8,843 nucleotides of DNA from an uncultured Terriglobales bacterium (GCA_955652845.1 CATPBY010000182.1:1-8843), one strand, 5' to 3'. Positions 1 through 6,170 are shown, counted from the stretch's first letter. Notes: generated by a model not told the origin, from the letters alone. Numbers and translations are program-made.

Positions 1-2
1 GA

Positions 3-428
3 ACTGCTTCACACAATAGCAAGCTGGCCAACCGCAAGACCTCCCAGCCAGGCTTTGAAGATGTACAAATGCGAGTCTTCGATCTCTCCAACAGCAACGA
101 GCCGATTCTGGTTCTTACGGCGAAAGCACGGATTGCTGAAGGAGAGAAGTCCGGGGCTGCGGACGTCCAGTATTACGTGACCGTAGTAGCCCGAAATGAT
201 CTCTATGGCGAGCTTCACAAGGCGTTCTCTAACGTAACTGACAGCCAGCATCTGGACGTTTTACCGCGATTTGAACTGGTCGATGCCGTTGATGCTGATG
301 GCGACGGAAGGGGGGAGTTGCTTTTCCGCCAAAGTTCCGACGCAGGCACTTCCTTCGTTCTCTATCGGGTTATTGGAGATCGTTTATGGCCTCTGTTTCA
401 GGGAAACCCGGCGGGAAAGATTGATTGA
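3..428 (+). CDS. C-terminal part of a hypothetical protein with a DxDGDG-type motif (5' end outside window)
   Basis: The frame is open from the first complete codon (position 3) to the TGA at 426-428, with no stop before the internal ATG at 69. This is therefore very probably the last ~141 codons of a longer gene, not a gene starting at 69. The segment DAVDADGDGRGELLFRQ (codons near 283-333) resembles the Asp-rich calcium loops of FG-GAP/VCBS-type repeats (DxDGDGxxEL) found in extracellular or periplasmic proteins. The surrounding sequence alternates hydrophobic and polar residues, as expected for beta structure (VLYRVIGDRLWPLFQ). I do not recognise a family, and location and function are not shown by this fragment. 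The next gene starts 113 bp downstream on the same strand. No clear terminator is visible between them. Confidence 0.6.
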   Translation, partial: TASHNSKLANRKTSQPGFEDVQMRVFDLSNSNEPILVLTAKARIAEGEKSGAADVQYYVTVVARNDLYGELHKAFSNVTDSQHLDVLPRFELVDAVDADGDGRGELLFRQSSDAGTSFVLYRVIGDRLWPLFQGNPAGKID

Positions 429-541
429 AGTAGATTGACTTGACTGGGACGCGTTCTGCCGCCGCTGAATGCCATTCCAACATCGCTTGATCCCGCTATG
501 GCGTATCATTGCCCGACTTAGCGCCCAAGGAGGGGCATTCC

Positions 542-976
542 ATGAAAAAGTACACTCTTTTTGCTCTATGCCTGCCGCTGTTTTTTGCGTTTCAGGCCAT
601 CGCACAGGAGCACTACACTGAGGGCCCAATCTGGCAGGTGACCCTCATTCGAGTGAAACCAACACAAAATGACGCTTACTTAACCAGCTTAAGACAAGGC
701 ACCAAACCACTCTATGAGGAAATGAAAAAAGAAGGATTGATCCTGGACTACAAGATATTTCTCAACACCACGAAACATGATCTCCAGGACTGGGACATCG
801 CAACCGCGGTTCAGTACAAGAATTTTGGAGCGTTGGACGGTCTCGCAGCGAAGGGAGAAGCGGTTCGAGATAAGATTTTAGGTTCAAAGCAAGCCGCCCT
901 GCAGTTGGGCGAAAAACGCTCCGATATGCGCGAAATAGTGAGCACCATGCTTTTGCGGGAAGTCAATCTGAAGTAA
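542..976 (+). CDS. Small secreted protein of unknown function, possible dimeric alpha/beta-barrel fold
   Basis: The product is 144 aa. The start at 542 is chosen because an excellent Shine-Dalgarno sequence (AAGGAGG, 527-533) lies 8 nt before this ATG and because the protein then begins with a textbook Sec signal peptide. That peptide has MKK at the N-terminus, a hydrophobic core over residues 5-18, and AIA|Q as the likely signal peptidase I site near residue 21. An in-frame ATG at 509 would bury the signal and lacks a good ribosome site. The mature part (WQVTLIRVKPTQNDAYLTSL..., then LILDYKIFLN and WDIATAVQYKNFGALDGL) has the strand-helix-strand rhythm of small ABM/NIPSNAP-like ferredoxin-fold proteins. 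That assignment is structural guesswork. No catalytic residues can be named. The gene is monocistronic in appearance and ends 17 nt before a hairpin terminator. Confidence 0.85.
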   Translation: MKKYTLFALCLPLFFAFQAIAQEHYTEGPIWQVTLIRVKPTQNDAYLTSLRQGTKPLYEEMKKEGLILDYKIFLNTTKHDLQDWDIATAVQYKNFGALDGLAAKGEAVRDKILGSKQAALQLGEKRSDMREIVSTMLLREVNLK

Positions 977-993
977 AGGTGGGTTGAATATCG

Positions 994-1031
994 GCCCGGC
1001 TGTAGCATTGCGGCCGGGCTAATTTATTTTT
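994..1031 (+). terminator. Rho-independent terminator after the 542-976 gene
   Basis: GCCCGGC (994-1000) pairs perfectly with GCCGGGC (1013-1019) across a 12-nt loop and is followed by AATTTATTTTT. The T-rich tail belongs to the plus strand and fits the gene ending at 976. The convergent minus-strand gene ends at 1024, inside the same element, so the hairpin may also slow transcription from that side, although no T-run follows it there. Confidence 0.75.
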
Positions 1032-1656
1032 GCGTCATCACCAGCTCGCCGTTCTCTACTTTCATGCCGCCGACGTTGTCGGGCAGTTTCATGCGATCGC
1101 GTTGTTCAGCCAGTTTTTTCTGAAGGCTGTCGTTGACCAGAGAGACGGGAACGTTAAGGTCCCCAACCTTGAATTCGGTGGGATCGAAGGTCGCGTAGCC
1201 ATCCTTGGATCCCAAATGTCCGGCCAGCGTCACCCACACATCCTTGCCGGCGATCTGGGTCAAAAACTGGCCGCGAGCGAGGTCACCATCAAAGTTGACC
1301 TGGTAGTCCTTGATCTCAGGGTCTCCCGGAGCCAGCACTGGATTGGGAGACGACGTAGCACCACTTGCAATGCCGGGCGAGGAATGGACCGCGGAAACCG
1401 GAATTGTCCCCACCGCCTGGTTGATGGCGGCGCTGACTTCGTCGGCATTAAGATGCACTTCAGCGGGAGCCTGTCCCGGCTCCTTGGGCTTTTCTAACTG
1501 CTCTATCTTGGATTCGAAGGACTGAGCATTCACCACTGCGGCGGCTGGCGCCTGCGGTTGGGCCACTGGTGCCGGTTTCCTCAGGACCAGGAACAACGCC
1601 AGCAACGACGTAACCAGAGTTGCTAGGCTGATGATGCGGTCAAGTTTCCATTTCAT
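1024..1656 (-). CDS. Single-pass membrane protein with a periplasmic C-terminal domain, unknown function
   Basis: The product is 210 aa. The N-terminus is MKWKLDR followed by one hydrophobic helix (about residues 8-25) with no clear cleavage site, so it probably anchors the protein with its C-terminus outside. Residues 27-60 are a Pro/Ala/Gln-rich linker, and another low-complexity Ser/Pro/Gly stretch covers about 90-112. The C-terminal block (about 115-210) looks folded: alternating strands (YQVNFDGDLARGQFLTQ, KDVWVTLAGHLG), a VPVSLVNDSLQKKL segment and the ending LPDNVGGMKVENGELVMTQK. That pattern loosely recalls DUF2140/LmeA-like lipid-binding folds, but I would not name it as such. The start is supported by GGAG with about 9 nt spacing. 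It lies 91 bp downstream of gatB in the same direction. A TAAAAT-like box in the gap could give it its own transcript. Confidence 0.8.
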   Translation of the reverse strand: MKWKLDRIISLATLVTSLLALFLVLRKPAPVAQPQAPAAAVVNAQSFESKIEQLEKPKEPGQAPAEVHLNADEVSAAINQAVGTIPVSAVHSSPGIASGATSSPNPVLAPGDPEIKDYQVNFDGDLARGQFLTQIAGKDVWVTLAGHLGSKDGYATFDPTEFKVGDLNVPVSLVNDSLQKKLAEQRDRMKLPDNVGGMKVENGELVMTQK

Positions 1657-1747
1657 GGCAAAGCTCCGCCTTCGACGGCTTCCTTTCTGAGTATTTTATG
1701 GATTGCGGAGATATTTCTCAGGTGACGGAAGGCGCTGACCGTGGGGG

Positions 1748-3226
1748 CTACCCCCCAAGCTTCCTGGTCAACAACTCATTCACCAACTGCGGATTTGCCT
1801 GACGCTTGGACGCTCTCATAACCTGTCCGACAAAAAAACCGATGACTGCGGTTTTACCCGCTCGGAACTGCTCGACCTGCCTGGGATGGGCGGCGAGGAT
1901 CTCGTCAATGGTCTGCTCCAACGCCGACGTGTCACGCGACTGCTCCGGCCTGCCCTCTTCCTCGTAGACGTCCGGAAAATCTTTTTCCCTTGCGAAGGAA
2001 AGATCGTAGAGATCCTTCAGCATTTTGCCGGAGATTACGCCGCTTTCGACCAGGTCTGCCGAGAGCGCCACCCCTTTCATCGATATCGGCGATTGTTCAA
2101 TTTCGCACCCCTTAGCCTTCAGCCGTCCCATGAGTTCACTCTGGACAAGGTTTGCTACTCGCTTGGGATTCTTTGCCGCTTTAGCCGCGGCTTCGAACTG
2201 ATCGGCCAGAGCTTTGCTGAATGTGAGCACCTGCGCATCGTATTCCGTAATGCCGTAATCGGCGACCATGCGTTTACGCCGCGCCTCGGGCAACTCCGGC
2301 AGAGAACGGCGGATTTCAGCCTGCCGTTTCTCATCGATTATCAACGGCAGCAGGTCTGGCTCAGGAAAATACCGGTAGTCGTGCGCCTGTTCCTTCGAGC
2401 GCATGTTATAGGTCTTACCCTCATTCGAGTTGTACAGGCGCGTCTCCTGAGTAATTTGCCCGCCGGACTCGAGCACTCCCTTCTGGCGCTCTATCTCGTA
2501 TTCCAGCGCCTCGCGAATGAAGCGGAACGAGTTGACATTCTTGACTTCGGTCTTCGTGCCGAATTCCCTCTGCCCTCGCGCTCGCACGCTGACATTGGCA
2601 TCGCAACGCAGCGAACCCTCCTCCATATTGCAATCGCTGACCCCGGTGTAAAGGATAATTTCCTTCAAGCGGATGAGATATTCGTAGGCCTCTTCGGGCG
2701 AAGCGATGTCGGGTTCGCTGACGATTTCAATCAAGGCGACGCCGCTGCGATTTAGATCAATCGCAGTCGTATCCACCGAGTCTGCGAAGCCTTCGTGCAG
2801 ACTTTTGCCGGCGTCCTCCTCCAGATGGACCCGTGTAATTCCGATTTTCTTCGCCCCGCCTTGGACCGGAATCTCGATCGCTCCGTGCTCGGCAAGCGGC
2901 TTATCGTATTGCGAAATCTGGTAGCCCTTGGGCAGGTCGGGATAAAAATAATTCTTGCGGGCAAAGATGGAAGTCGCATTCACCTGGCAATTCAGGGCCA
3001 TTGCGGCCAGAGCCGCAAACTCCACCGCCTTCCGATTCAATACCGGCAATGCTCCCGGCAACCCGAGGCAAACCGGGCAGACATTGGTGTTAGGAGGATT
3101 GCCAAAGCGGGTGGAGCAGGAGCAGAAAATCTTGGTCGCGGTCAACAGTTGGACGTGCACCTCCAGGCCGATTACGGCCTCATACCTGGCGCGGGCCGCC
3201 ACCGAGGTTTCCGGCGTCGTGACCAT
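1748..3226 (-). CDS. gatB: Aspartyl/glutamyl-tRNA(Asn/Gln) amidotransferase subunit B
   Basis: GatB works in the GatCAB complex. It phosphorylates the carboxylate of Glu-tRNA(Gln) or Asp-tRNA(Asn) and accepts ammonia from GatA, so that Gln- or Asn-tRNA is made without the direct synthetases. At 492 aa the length is typical. Visible family landmarks are the N-terminal YEAVIGLEVHVQL, the zinc ligands C35, C37, C50 and C53 (FCSCS...VCPVC), ARKNYFYPDLPKGYQISQY (89-107), the PET112 signature region IDLNRSGVALIEIVSEPDI (156-174) and MEEGSLRCDANVSVR (201-215). The C-terminal tRNA-binding GatB/YqeY domain covers about 345-491 (KNPKRVANLVQSELMGRL..., ending with GFFVGQVMRASKRQANPQLVNELL). In the signature the usual GVPL is GVAL. 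gatA and gatC are not in the window. The start ATG has only a weak ribosome site but a TATAAT box 8 nt upstream. The preceding gene ends 43 bp away. Confidence 0.97.
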   Translation of the reverse strand: MVTTPETSVAARARYEAVIGLEVHVQLLTATKIFCSCSTRFGNPPNTNVCPVCLGLPGALPVLNRKAVEFAALAAMALNCQVNATSIFARKNYFYPDLPKGYQISQYDKPLAEHGAIEIPVQGGAKKIGITRVHLEEDAGKSLHEGFADSVDTTAIDLNRSGVALIEIVSEPDIASPEEAYEYLIRLKEIILYTGVSDCNMEEGSLRCDANVSVRARGQREFGTKTEVKNVNSFRFIREALEYEIERQKGVLESGGQITQETRLYNSNEGKTYNMRSKEQAHDYRYFPEPDLLPLIIDEKRQAEIRRSLPELPEARRKRMVADYGITEYDAQVLTFSKALADQFEAAAKAAKNPKRVANLVQSELMGRLKAKGCEIEQSPISMKGVALSADLVESGVISGKMLKDLYDLSFAREKDFPDVYEEEGRPEQSRDTSALEQTIDEILAAHPRQVEQFRAGKTAVIGFFVGQVMRASKRQANPQLVNELLTRKLGG

Positions 3227-3234
3227 CTCGAAAG

Positions 3235-3263
3235 ATTATAGGCTCCTCGAACTGAAGGCTGAA
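3235..3263 (-). promoter_or_regulatory. Candidate promoter directly before gatB (possibly leaderless)
   Basis: On the minus strand a perfect TATAAT (3240-3235) is followed by 8 nt and then the gatB ATG (3226). A transcript started at the normal distance from this -10 box would begin at or within 1-2 nt of the start codon. The -35 candidate at 17 nt spacing is weak (TTCAGC). A GAGGAG lies upstream of the -10 box, too far from the ATG to serve as a ribosome site on a read-through message. Confidence 0.45.
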
Positions 3264-3269
3264 AGGAAA

Positions 3270-3935
3270 CTAAAATGCGTTGGGCTTTGCCGGCGCGCTT
3301 AGATATTTCTCCAGCGGGATTTCGAAATACATCAGTTCATTGCCCTTGCCGTCACGCACACCGGTCAAATACAAATGCGCCCCCGCGAGCGGCGTGGAAA
3401 TTCCCGATACATCAAAGAACAGAAATCCCGCCTGCGTGCTGCGAGGCTCCACCGCCTTGGCGGCAAACTGCGCGTGCTGAATTTCCTCTTGAGCCTGCCT
3501 GCTCACACCGCCTTTTACCTTGGTAGGAAAAGGCAACGGATAACGCTTGGTATTGGCCGAGGGACGAGCAATACGCCGGTCAATGTCTTCCTCGGTCGCA
3601 GGCGCAATTTTGCTGCGGTCGACGGTGACGAGCTCAGCATGCATTTCCGCCAATTGCAGTGGGTAATCACCGTCATTGGTAACAACCAGAAAAATTGGGA
3701 GAAAGCCAAGCTCACGGTAGTGGACGGTAAAAATTCCGGCCTTATCTGCCATGTCATACGGATCAGCGCCGATTGCGGCCATCTCGGCGGGATGGTCATC
3801 GTGCGCCGGATACGTTCTGGCGGGCCTGGGCGTGGGCATGATGAATTCTTTTCCAGCAAGGCAGACAAGTGGGAGCAACGCAACAGCAGCGATGATCGCC
3901 ACCCGGGCGGAAGCGAACACTTCCCGACGTGACAT
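3270..3935 (-). CDS. Exported or membrane-anchored protein of unknown function
   Basis: The product is 221 aa. The N-terminus MSRREVFASAR plus a hydrophobic stretch (about residues 12-27, ending LPLVCLAGKEF) is a signal peptide or signal anchor. The single Cys at 25 sits in LPLVC, a poor lipobox, so a lipoprotein is unlikely. Residues 31-55 are Pro- and His-rich (MPTPRPARTYPAHDDHP). Residues 68-105 (IFTVHYRELGFLPIFLVVTNDGDYPLQLAEMHAELV) and 168-210 (AGFLFFDVSG...AHLYLTGVRDGKGNELMYFEIPLE) look like beta-sandwich strands, similar in style to periplasmic DUF-type domains. I do not recognise the family. It is probably the first gene of a unit with gatB (43-bp gap). The start is supported by the signal sequence and a well-placed promoter. 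There is no Shine-Dalgarno sequence. Confidence 0.8.
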   Translation of the reverse strand: MSRREVFASARVAIIAAVALLPLVCLAGKEFIMPTPRPARTYPAHDDHPAEMAAIGADPYDMADKAGIFTVHYRELGFLPIFLVVTNDGDYPLQLAEMHAELVTVDRSKIAPATEEDIDRRIARPSANTKRYPLPFPTKVKGGVSRQAQEEIQHAQFAAKAVEPRSTQAGFLFFDVSGISTPLAGAHLYLTGVRDGKGNELMYFEIPLEKYLSAPAKPNAF

Positions 3936-3942
3936 GATGCTG

Positions 3943-3972
3943 ATTATAGGATGCCTGCTTTCCCGTTGTTAA
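3943..3972 (-). promoter_or_regulatory. Sigma70-like promoter giving a predicted leaderless mRNA
   Basis: On the minus strand TTAACA (3972-3967, 5 of 6 matches to TTGACA) is followed by 18 nt and a perfect TATAAT (3948-3943). Seven nt then separate the -10 box from the ATG at 3935. The expected start of transcription falls on the start codon or the base before it. The absence of any Shine-Dalgarno sequence before this ATG fits. Confidence 0.6.
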
Positions 3973-4208
3973 TGCGATGTTACCGCAGTGCTGCGCGCGA
4001 TGTGACTAGACAAAACAGAATTGTGTTGTGCGACGGGGGTCATTGTGCGGACTGCTAACGACTCAGAGTGTGCATCGTCCAAAGAGGTAAGTGAATCTAA
4101 GATCGCAATCGTGGAACTTTTCAGTTGCGACCAGCGTACCTTGCAGCAGGATGACAGAGCCAGGCCGATAAACAGCGCGGTCTGTTGCAAGTTGTAAAAA
4201 AAGTTTAC
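3973..4208. other. Intergenic stretch without a supported gene
   Basis: This part of the 487-bp gap carries only a TTG-initiated minus-strand frame of 73 codons (3969-4190). Its composition (Ser/Thr-rich, no start signal) looks accidental. No tRNA, no strong hairpin and no convincing promoter for the downstream plus-strand leader were found. TTGCAA at 4185-4190 has no matching -10 box. Confidence 0.5.
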
Positions 4209-4311
4209 GGGGTTAAGGGGACGGTCTCACTTTCGGTTTGGCGGCCCAGGTGAGGACCATCCTCAAGGAGAGAGCGCAAGGCTAGCAGCCTGGCTCTTTT
4301 CGCTTAACCCC
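4209..4311 (+). ncRNA. Candidate structured RNA or attenuator-type leader
   Basis: Three nested or adjacent helices can be drawn by eye on the plus strand. The closing helix is GGGGTTAAG (4209-4217) with CTTAACCCC (4303-4311), 9 perfect pairs. Helix 2 is GGTCTCAC (4223-4230) with GTGAGGACC (4250-4258), 8 pairs and one bulged G. Helix 3 is AGAGC (4271-4275) with GCTCT (4293-4297), enclosing AGGCT-AGC-AGCCT (4279-4291). Helix 3 is followed by TTTT (4297-4300), so alone it resembles an intrinsic terminator. The closing helix's 3' strand begins 3 nt after that T-run. It does not match SRP RNA, 6S RNA, tmRNA or the riboswitch consensus sequences I can recall. It sits 111 nt before the ATG at 4423 and could be an sRNA or a cis leader. 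Confidence 0.4.
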
Positions 4312-4331
4312 AAGGCAGCATTGTAGGGCTT

Positions 4332-4406
4332 TCGCGGACAAACGCAAGCAATTCCGCGAGGGCAATTGCCCAGCCGCCCAGAACCGGTTCCCGACGTTTT
4401 CGGGAA
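4332..4406 (+). promoter_or_regulatory. Cluster of dyad symmetries in the leader of the 4423 gene
   Basis: Four elements follow one another: TCGCGGA (4332-4338) with TCCGCGA (4353-4359); the palindrome GGGCAATTGCCC (4360-4371); the palindrome GAACCGGTTC (4381-4390); and TTCCCGA (4388-4394) with TCGGGAA (4400-4406), which ends 5 nt before the AAGGAG ribosome site (4412-4417). They may be operators or mRNA-stabilising hairpins. The last one overlaps the GAACCGGTTC palindrome, so the two are alternatives. Confidence 0.4.
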
Positions 4407-4422
4407 AGAAAAAGGAGTCACT

Positions 4423-4812
4423 ATGACACTATCGAAGATCTCCAAGGGCTTGCTGCTAGGGCTGGCATTGCTGCTGGCAACAAGTTTGTTCGCAGCCAAT
4501 AAAGGGTCCCTGCAGTTAAACGATCCACTAACCGTAAATGGGAAGCAGCTGGCGGCTGGTGAGTACCGCTTGCAATGGGAAGGTAACGGCCCCAGCGTCG
4601 AGTTGAGCATTCTGCGCGGCAAGGACGTAGTCGCTTCCGTCCCGGCTCGATTGGTCGATTTGGATCGTCCAGCACAGGCGGACTTGACCATCACGCGGAA
4701 GAATGCAGACGGCAATAAAACGCTGTCTGAAATTCGGTTCGGCGGCAAGAAATACTCGTTAGCCATTGGGGACGAATCAGCCAAAATGGATACGAGCGAA
4801 GGCAGCAAGTAA
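4423..4812 (+). CDS. Small exported protein of an acidobacterial family of unknown function
   Basis: The product is 129 aa. The ATG at 4423 is preceded by AAGGAG with 5-nt spacing, and the protein starts with a clear signal peptide: MTLSKISKG, a Leu/Ala-rich core at 10-22, and cleavage near LFAA|N at residue 25. The mature protein is a ~100-residue beta-rich domain: KGSLQLNDPLTVNGKQLAAGEYRLQWEG, then VELSILRGKDVVASVPARLVDLD, then LSEIRFGGKKYSLAIGDE. I associate this pattern (LxVNGKQLxAGEYxLxWEG...LSEIRFxGKKYxLAIG) with small exported proteins common and often multi-copy in acidobacteria. No activity is known to me. A longer reading from a TTG at 4366 has no support. It appears monocistronic, behind a long structured leader and ahead of a terminator. 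Confidence 0.9.
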   Translation: MTLSKISKGLLLGLALLLATSLFAANKGSLQLNDPLTVNGKQLAAGEYRLQWEGNGPSVELSILRGKDVVASVPARLVDLDRPAQADLTITRKNADGNKTLSEIRFGGKKYSLAIGDESAKMDTSEGSK

Positions 4813-4839
4813 AAGAGTTTCCAGAAGACGGGTAAGGAT

Positions 4840-4867
4840 GGGAGCCGAAATGGCTCCCTACTTTATT
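4840..4867 (+). terminator. Rho-independent terminator after the 4423-4812 gene
   Basis: GGGAGCC (4840-4846) and GGCTCCC (4852-4858) form a perfect 7-bp stem with a GAAAT loop, followed by TACTTTATT. It is 27 nt downstream of the stop codon. The tail is only moderately T-rich. Confidence 0.7.
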
Positions 4868-4869
4868 CA

Positions 4870-4901
4870 AGAAAGGATGTGGCAGCGAGAACGACGCCAC
4901 A
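4870..4901 (-). terminator. Candidate terminator of the cysM-mec-cysO-moeZ cluster
   Basis: On the minus strand TGTGGC (4901-4896) pairs with GCCACA (4883-4878) across a 12-nt loop and is followed by TCCTTTCTT. It lies 10 nt after the stop codon of the rhodanese frame (4912). The stem is short, so this is a moderate call. Confidence 0.45.
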
Positions 4902-4911
4902 ACGACAGGCC

Positions 4912-5385
4912 TTAATATTTCGGCATTTTCGGATCGACGCGATCCGCCCAGGCCAGTATTCCTCCCGCCAGATTGCGCACTTTTTTGAATCCCGCCTGAC
5001 GCAGAAAATCCACCGCTTTCGCGCTGCGTACCCCTGAACGGCAGTGAGCTACAATCTCGCGGCTGGAATCGAGTTCGCTGACGCGCTTGGGAAGGTCGCC
5101 CAGAGGAATGAGATATCCATTGATGTTGCAAATCTGGTACTCGTGGGGCTCACGCACGTCAAGCACGAATACGTCGTCGCCCGCATCCATCCGTCGTTTC
5201 AGCTCTTCGACCTGAATTTCCGGAACGGCTGTCTCCACCGGCTTCTCCTCCCCGCGGATTCCACAAAATTCGTTGTAGTCAATCAGCTTGGTAATGGTCG
5301 GGTGAGCGCCGCAAGCCGGGCAGTCCGGATTCTTGCGCAGCTTAAGCTCGCGGAACTTCATGCCCAGCGCGTCGACCAGCAGCAA
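4912..5385 (-). CDS. moeZ: MoeZ-like protein, C-terminal part: second zinc half-site and rhodanese domain (frameshifted from the upstream part)
   Basis: The frame gives 157 aa from a TTG at 5385. Homology-like sequence starts a few codons earlier (LIGRLLLVDALGMKFRELKLRKNPDC), so the TTG is not a natural start. Residues 1-50 are the end of a MoeB/MoeZ adenylyltransferase: LLLVDALGMKFRELKLRKNPDCPACG...ITKLIDYNEFCG, with C22 and C25 as one half of the structural zinc site. Residues about 55-150 are a rhodanese domain: VFVLDVREPHEY (DVRE at 76-79), the active-site loop HCRSGVRS with C115 as the sulfur-carrying cysteine, and NLAGGILAW. In MoeZ and MOCS3/Uba4 proteins this domain supplies the persulfide for the carrier's thiocarboxylate. 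It lies 8 bp after the N-terminal part in another frame. Together they give the expected ~390 aa. It should be read as part of one broken gene. Confidence 0.85.
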   Translation of the reverse strand: MLLVDALGMKFRELKLRKNPDCPACGAHPTITKLIDYNEFCGIRGEEKPVETAVPEIQVEELKRRMDAGDDVFVLDVREPHEYQICNINGYLIPLGDLPKRVSELDSSREIVAHCRSGVRSAKAVDFLRQAGFKKVRNLAGGILAWADRVDPKMPKY

Positions 5386-5393
5386 TCGTCCAA

Positions 5394-6083
5394 TCAGGGA
5401 ATCGCCTTACCCAAAATCAGCTTGATCGCCTCCGTAGCCTGGATCACTCCCACCAGGCCGGGAAGAATGCCGAGCACGCCTCCCTCGGCGCAGGAAGGAA
5501 CCAGACCTGGAGGTGGTGGCTCGGGATACAGGCAGCGATAGCAAGGTCCGTCTCGTGTAGCGAAGACACTGGCCTGACCCTCGAAGCGGAAAATCGAACC
5601 ATAAACATTGGGCTTGCCGGTGAGCACGCAAGCGTCATTCACCAGATACCGGGTGGGAAAGTTATCGGTGCCGTCGGCGATGATGTCGAATTCACGGAAG
5701 AGTTCGAGTGCGTTATCACTGCTGAGCCGGGTTTCGAACTTGCGAATGTTGAGAAATGGATTGATCGCCTTCAATTTCTCGGCTGCGGAATCCAGCTTTT
5801 TGCGGCCCACATCAGCCGTCGAGTGAATGATCTGGCGCTGCAAATTTGTGTAGTCGACGACGTCGAAGTCGACCATTCCAAGCGTGCCCACACCTGCGGC
5901 GCCGAGATAAAGTGCCAGGGGAGATCCGAGTCCGCCGGCCCCGATGCACAGCACGCGTGCCGCTTTCAACTTGAGCTGCCCTTCCATGCCAACTTCAGGC
6001 ATGATCAGATGGCGCGAGTAGCGCAGAATCTCATCGTTCGAAAGCGCGCCGGCCGCGGGTTGAGTTTCGATTAATGTGGCCAT
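5394..6083 (-). CDS. moeZ: MoeZ/MoeB-like carrier-protein adenylyltransferase, N-terminal part (frame interrupted)
   Basis: This is an E1-like (ThiF/MoeB) enzyme that adenylates the C-terminal glycine of a ThiS/MoaD-type sulfur carrier with ATP. The frame has 229 aa. Seen are LSNDEILRYSRHLIMPEVG (14-32), the nucleotide loop GAGGLGSP (48-55), the acidic and Arg residues of VDFDVVDYTNLQRQI (71-85), ADGTDNFPTRYLVNDAC (136-152) and YGSIFRFEGQASVF (161-174). The first zinc half-site is C181/C184 (CYRC), and SCAEGGVLGILPGLVGVIQATEAIKLILG follows at 197-225. The frame then ends at TGA just after GKAIP. Family members continue with an xGRLLLVDAL-type segment, which is found intact in the other frame 8 bp on. 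One extra C in the CCC run (plus-strand GGG 5397-5399) would join the two parts. The ATG is preceded by GAGG at short spacing. cysO lies 72 bp upstream. Confidence 0.9.
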   Translation of the reverse strand: MATLIETQPAAGALSNDEILRYSRHLIMPEVGMEGQLKLKAARVLCIGAGGLGSPLALYLGAAGVGTLGMVDFDVVDYTNLQRQIIHSTADVGRKKLDSAAEKLKAINPFLNIRKFETRLSSDNALELFREFDIIADGTDNFPTRYLVNDACVLTGKPNVYGSIFRFEGQASVFATRDGPCYRCLYPEPPPPGLVPSCAEGGVLGILPGLVGVIQATEAIKLILGKAIP

Positions 6084-6104
6084 GGGACCTCAACAATTCA
6101 GATA

Positions 6105-6170
6105 GATTTCAGACTTCAGATCGAGACGCAGCGGTTTGAACATGCAATCTGATATCTACAATCTGAAATC
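6105..6170. repeat. TTTCAGAT-type inverted repeat between cysO and moeZ
   Basis: GATTTCAGA (6105-6113) is exactly inverted as TCTGAAATC (6162-6170). Flanking copies of CAGAT/ATCTG (6117-6121 and 6147-6151) extend the symmetry imperfectly around a loop of about 25 nt. The right arm overlaps the 3' end of cysO: the codons for the residues after Gly-Gly and its TAG stop lie in it. The repetitive TTCAGAT wording suggests a dispersed or simple-sequence intergenic element, but only this pair is visible here. Confidence 0.5.

Noticed and set aside
509..541. Earlier ATG at 509 for the secreted protein
   Set aside because: It would bury the signal peptide, and the strong AAGGAGG site is spaced for the ATG at 542.
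1886..2755. Plus-strand open frame of 289 codons antisense to gatB
   Set aside because: gatB is unmistakable on the other strand. The antisense product shows no family pattern and no ribosome site.
3270..3935. Lipoprotein
   Set aside because: The Cys at residue 25 is preceded by LPLV, not a proper lipobox, and the sequence after it (LAGKEF) does not support lipid attachment.
3969..4190. Minus-strand TTG-initiated frame of 73 codons in the large intergenic gap
   Set aside because: No ribosome site, Ser/Thr-rich accidental composition, and its end overlaps the -35 box of a good promoter.
4209..4311. SRP RNA, 6S RNA, c-di-GMP or glycine riboswitch
   Set aside because: The characteristic conserved blocks of these RNAs, such as the SRP GGAAGGAAGCAGCC-type loop or the GEMM core, are absent. 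Only generic helices are present.
5394..5402. Programmed ribosomal frameshift in moeZ
   Set aside because: A -1 shift is needed, but the site (G ATT CCC TGA) is not a slippery heptamer of the X XXY YYZ type. A missing C in a C run explains it more simply.
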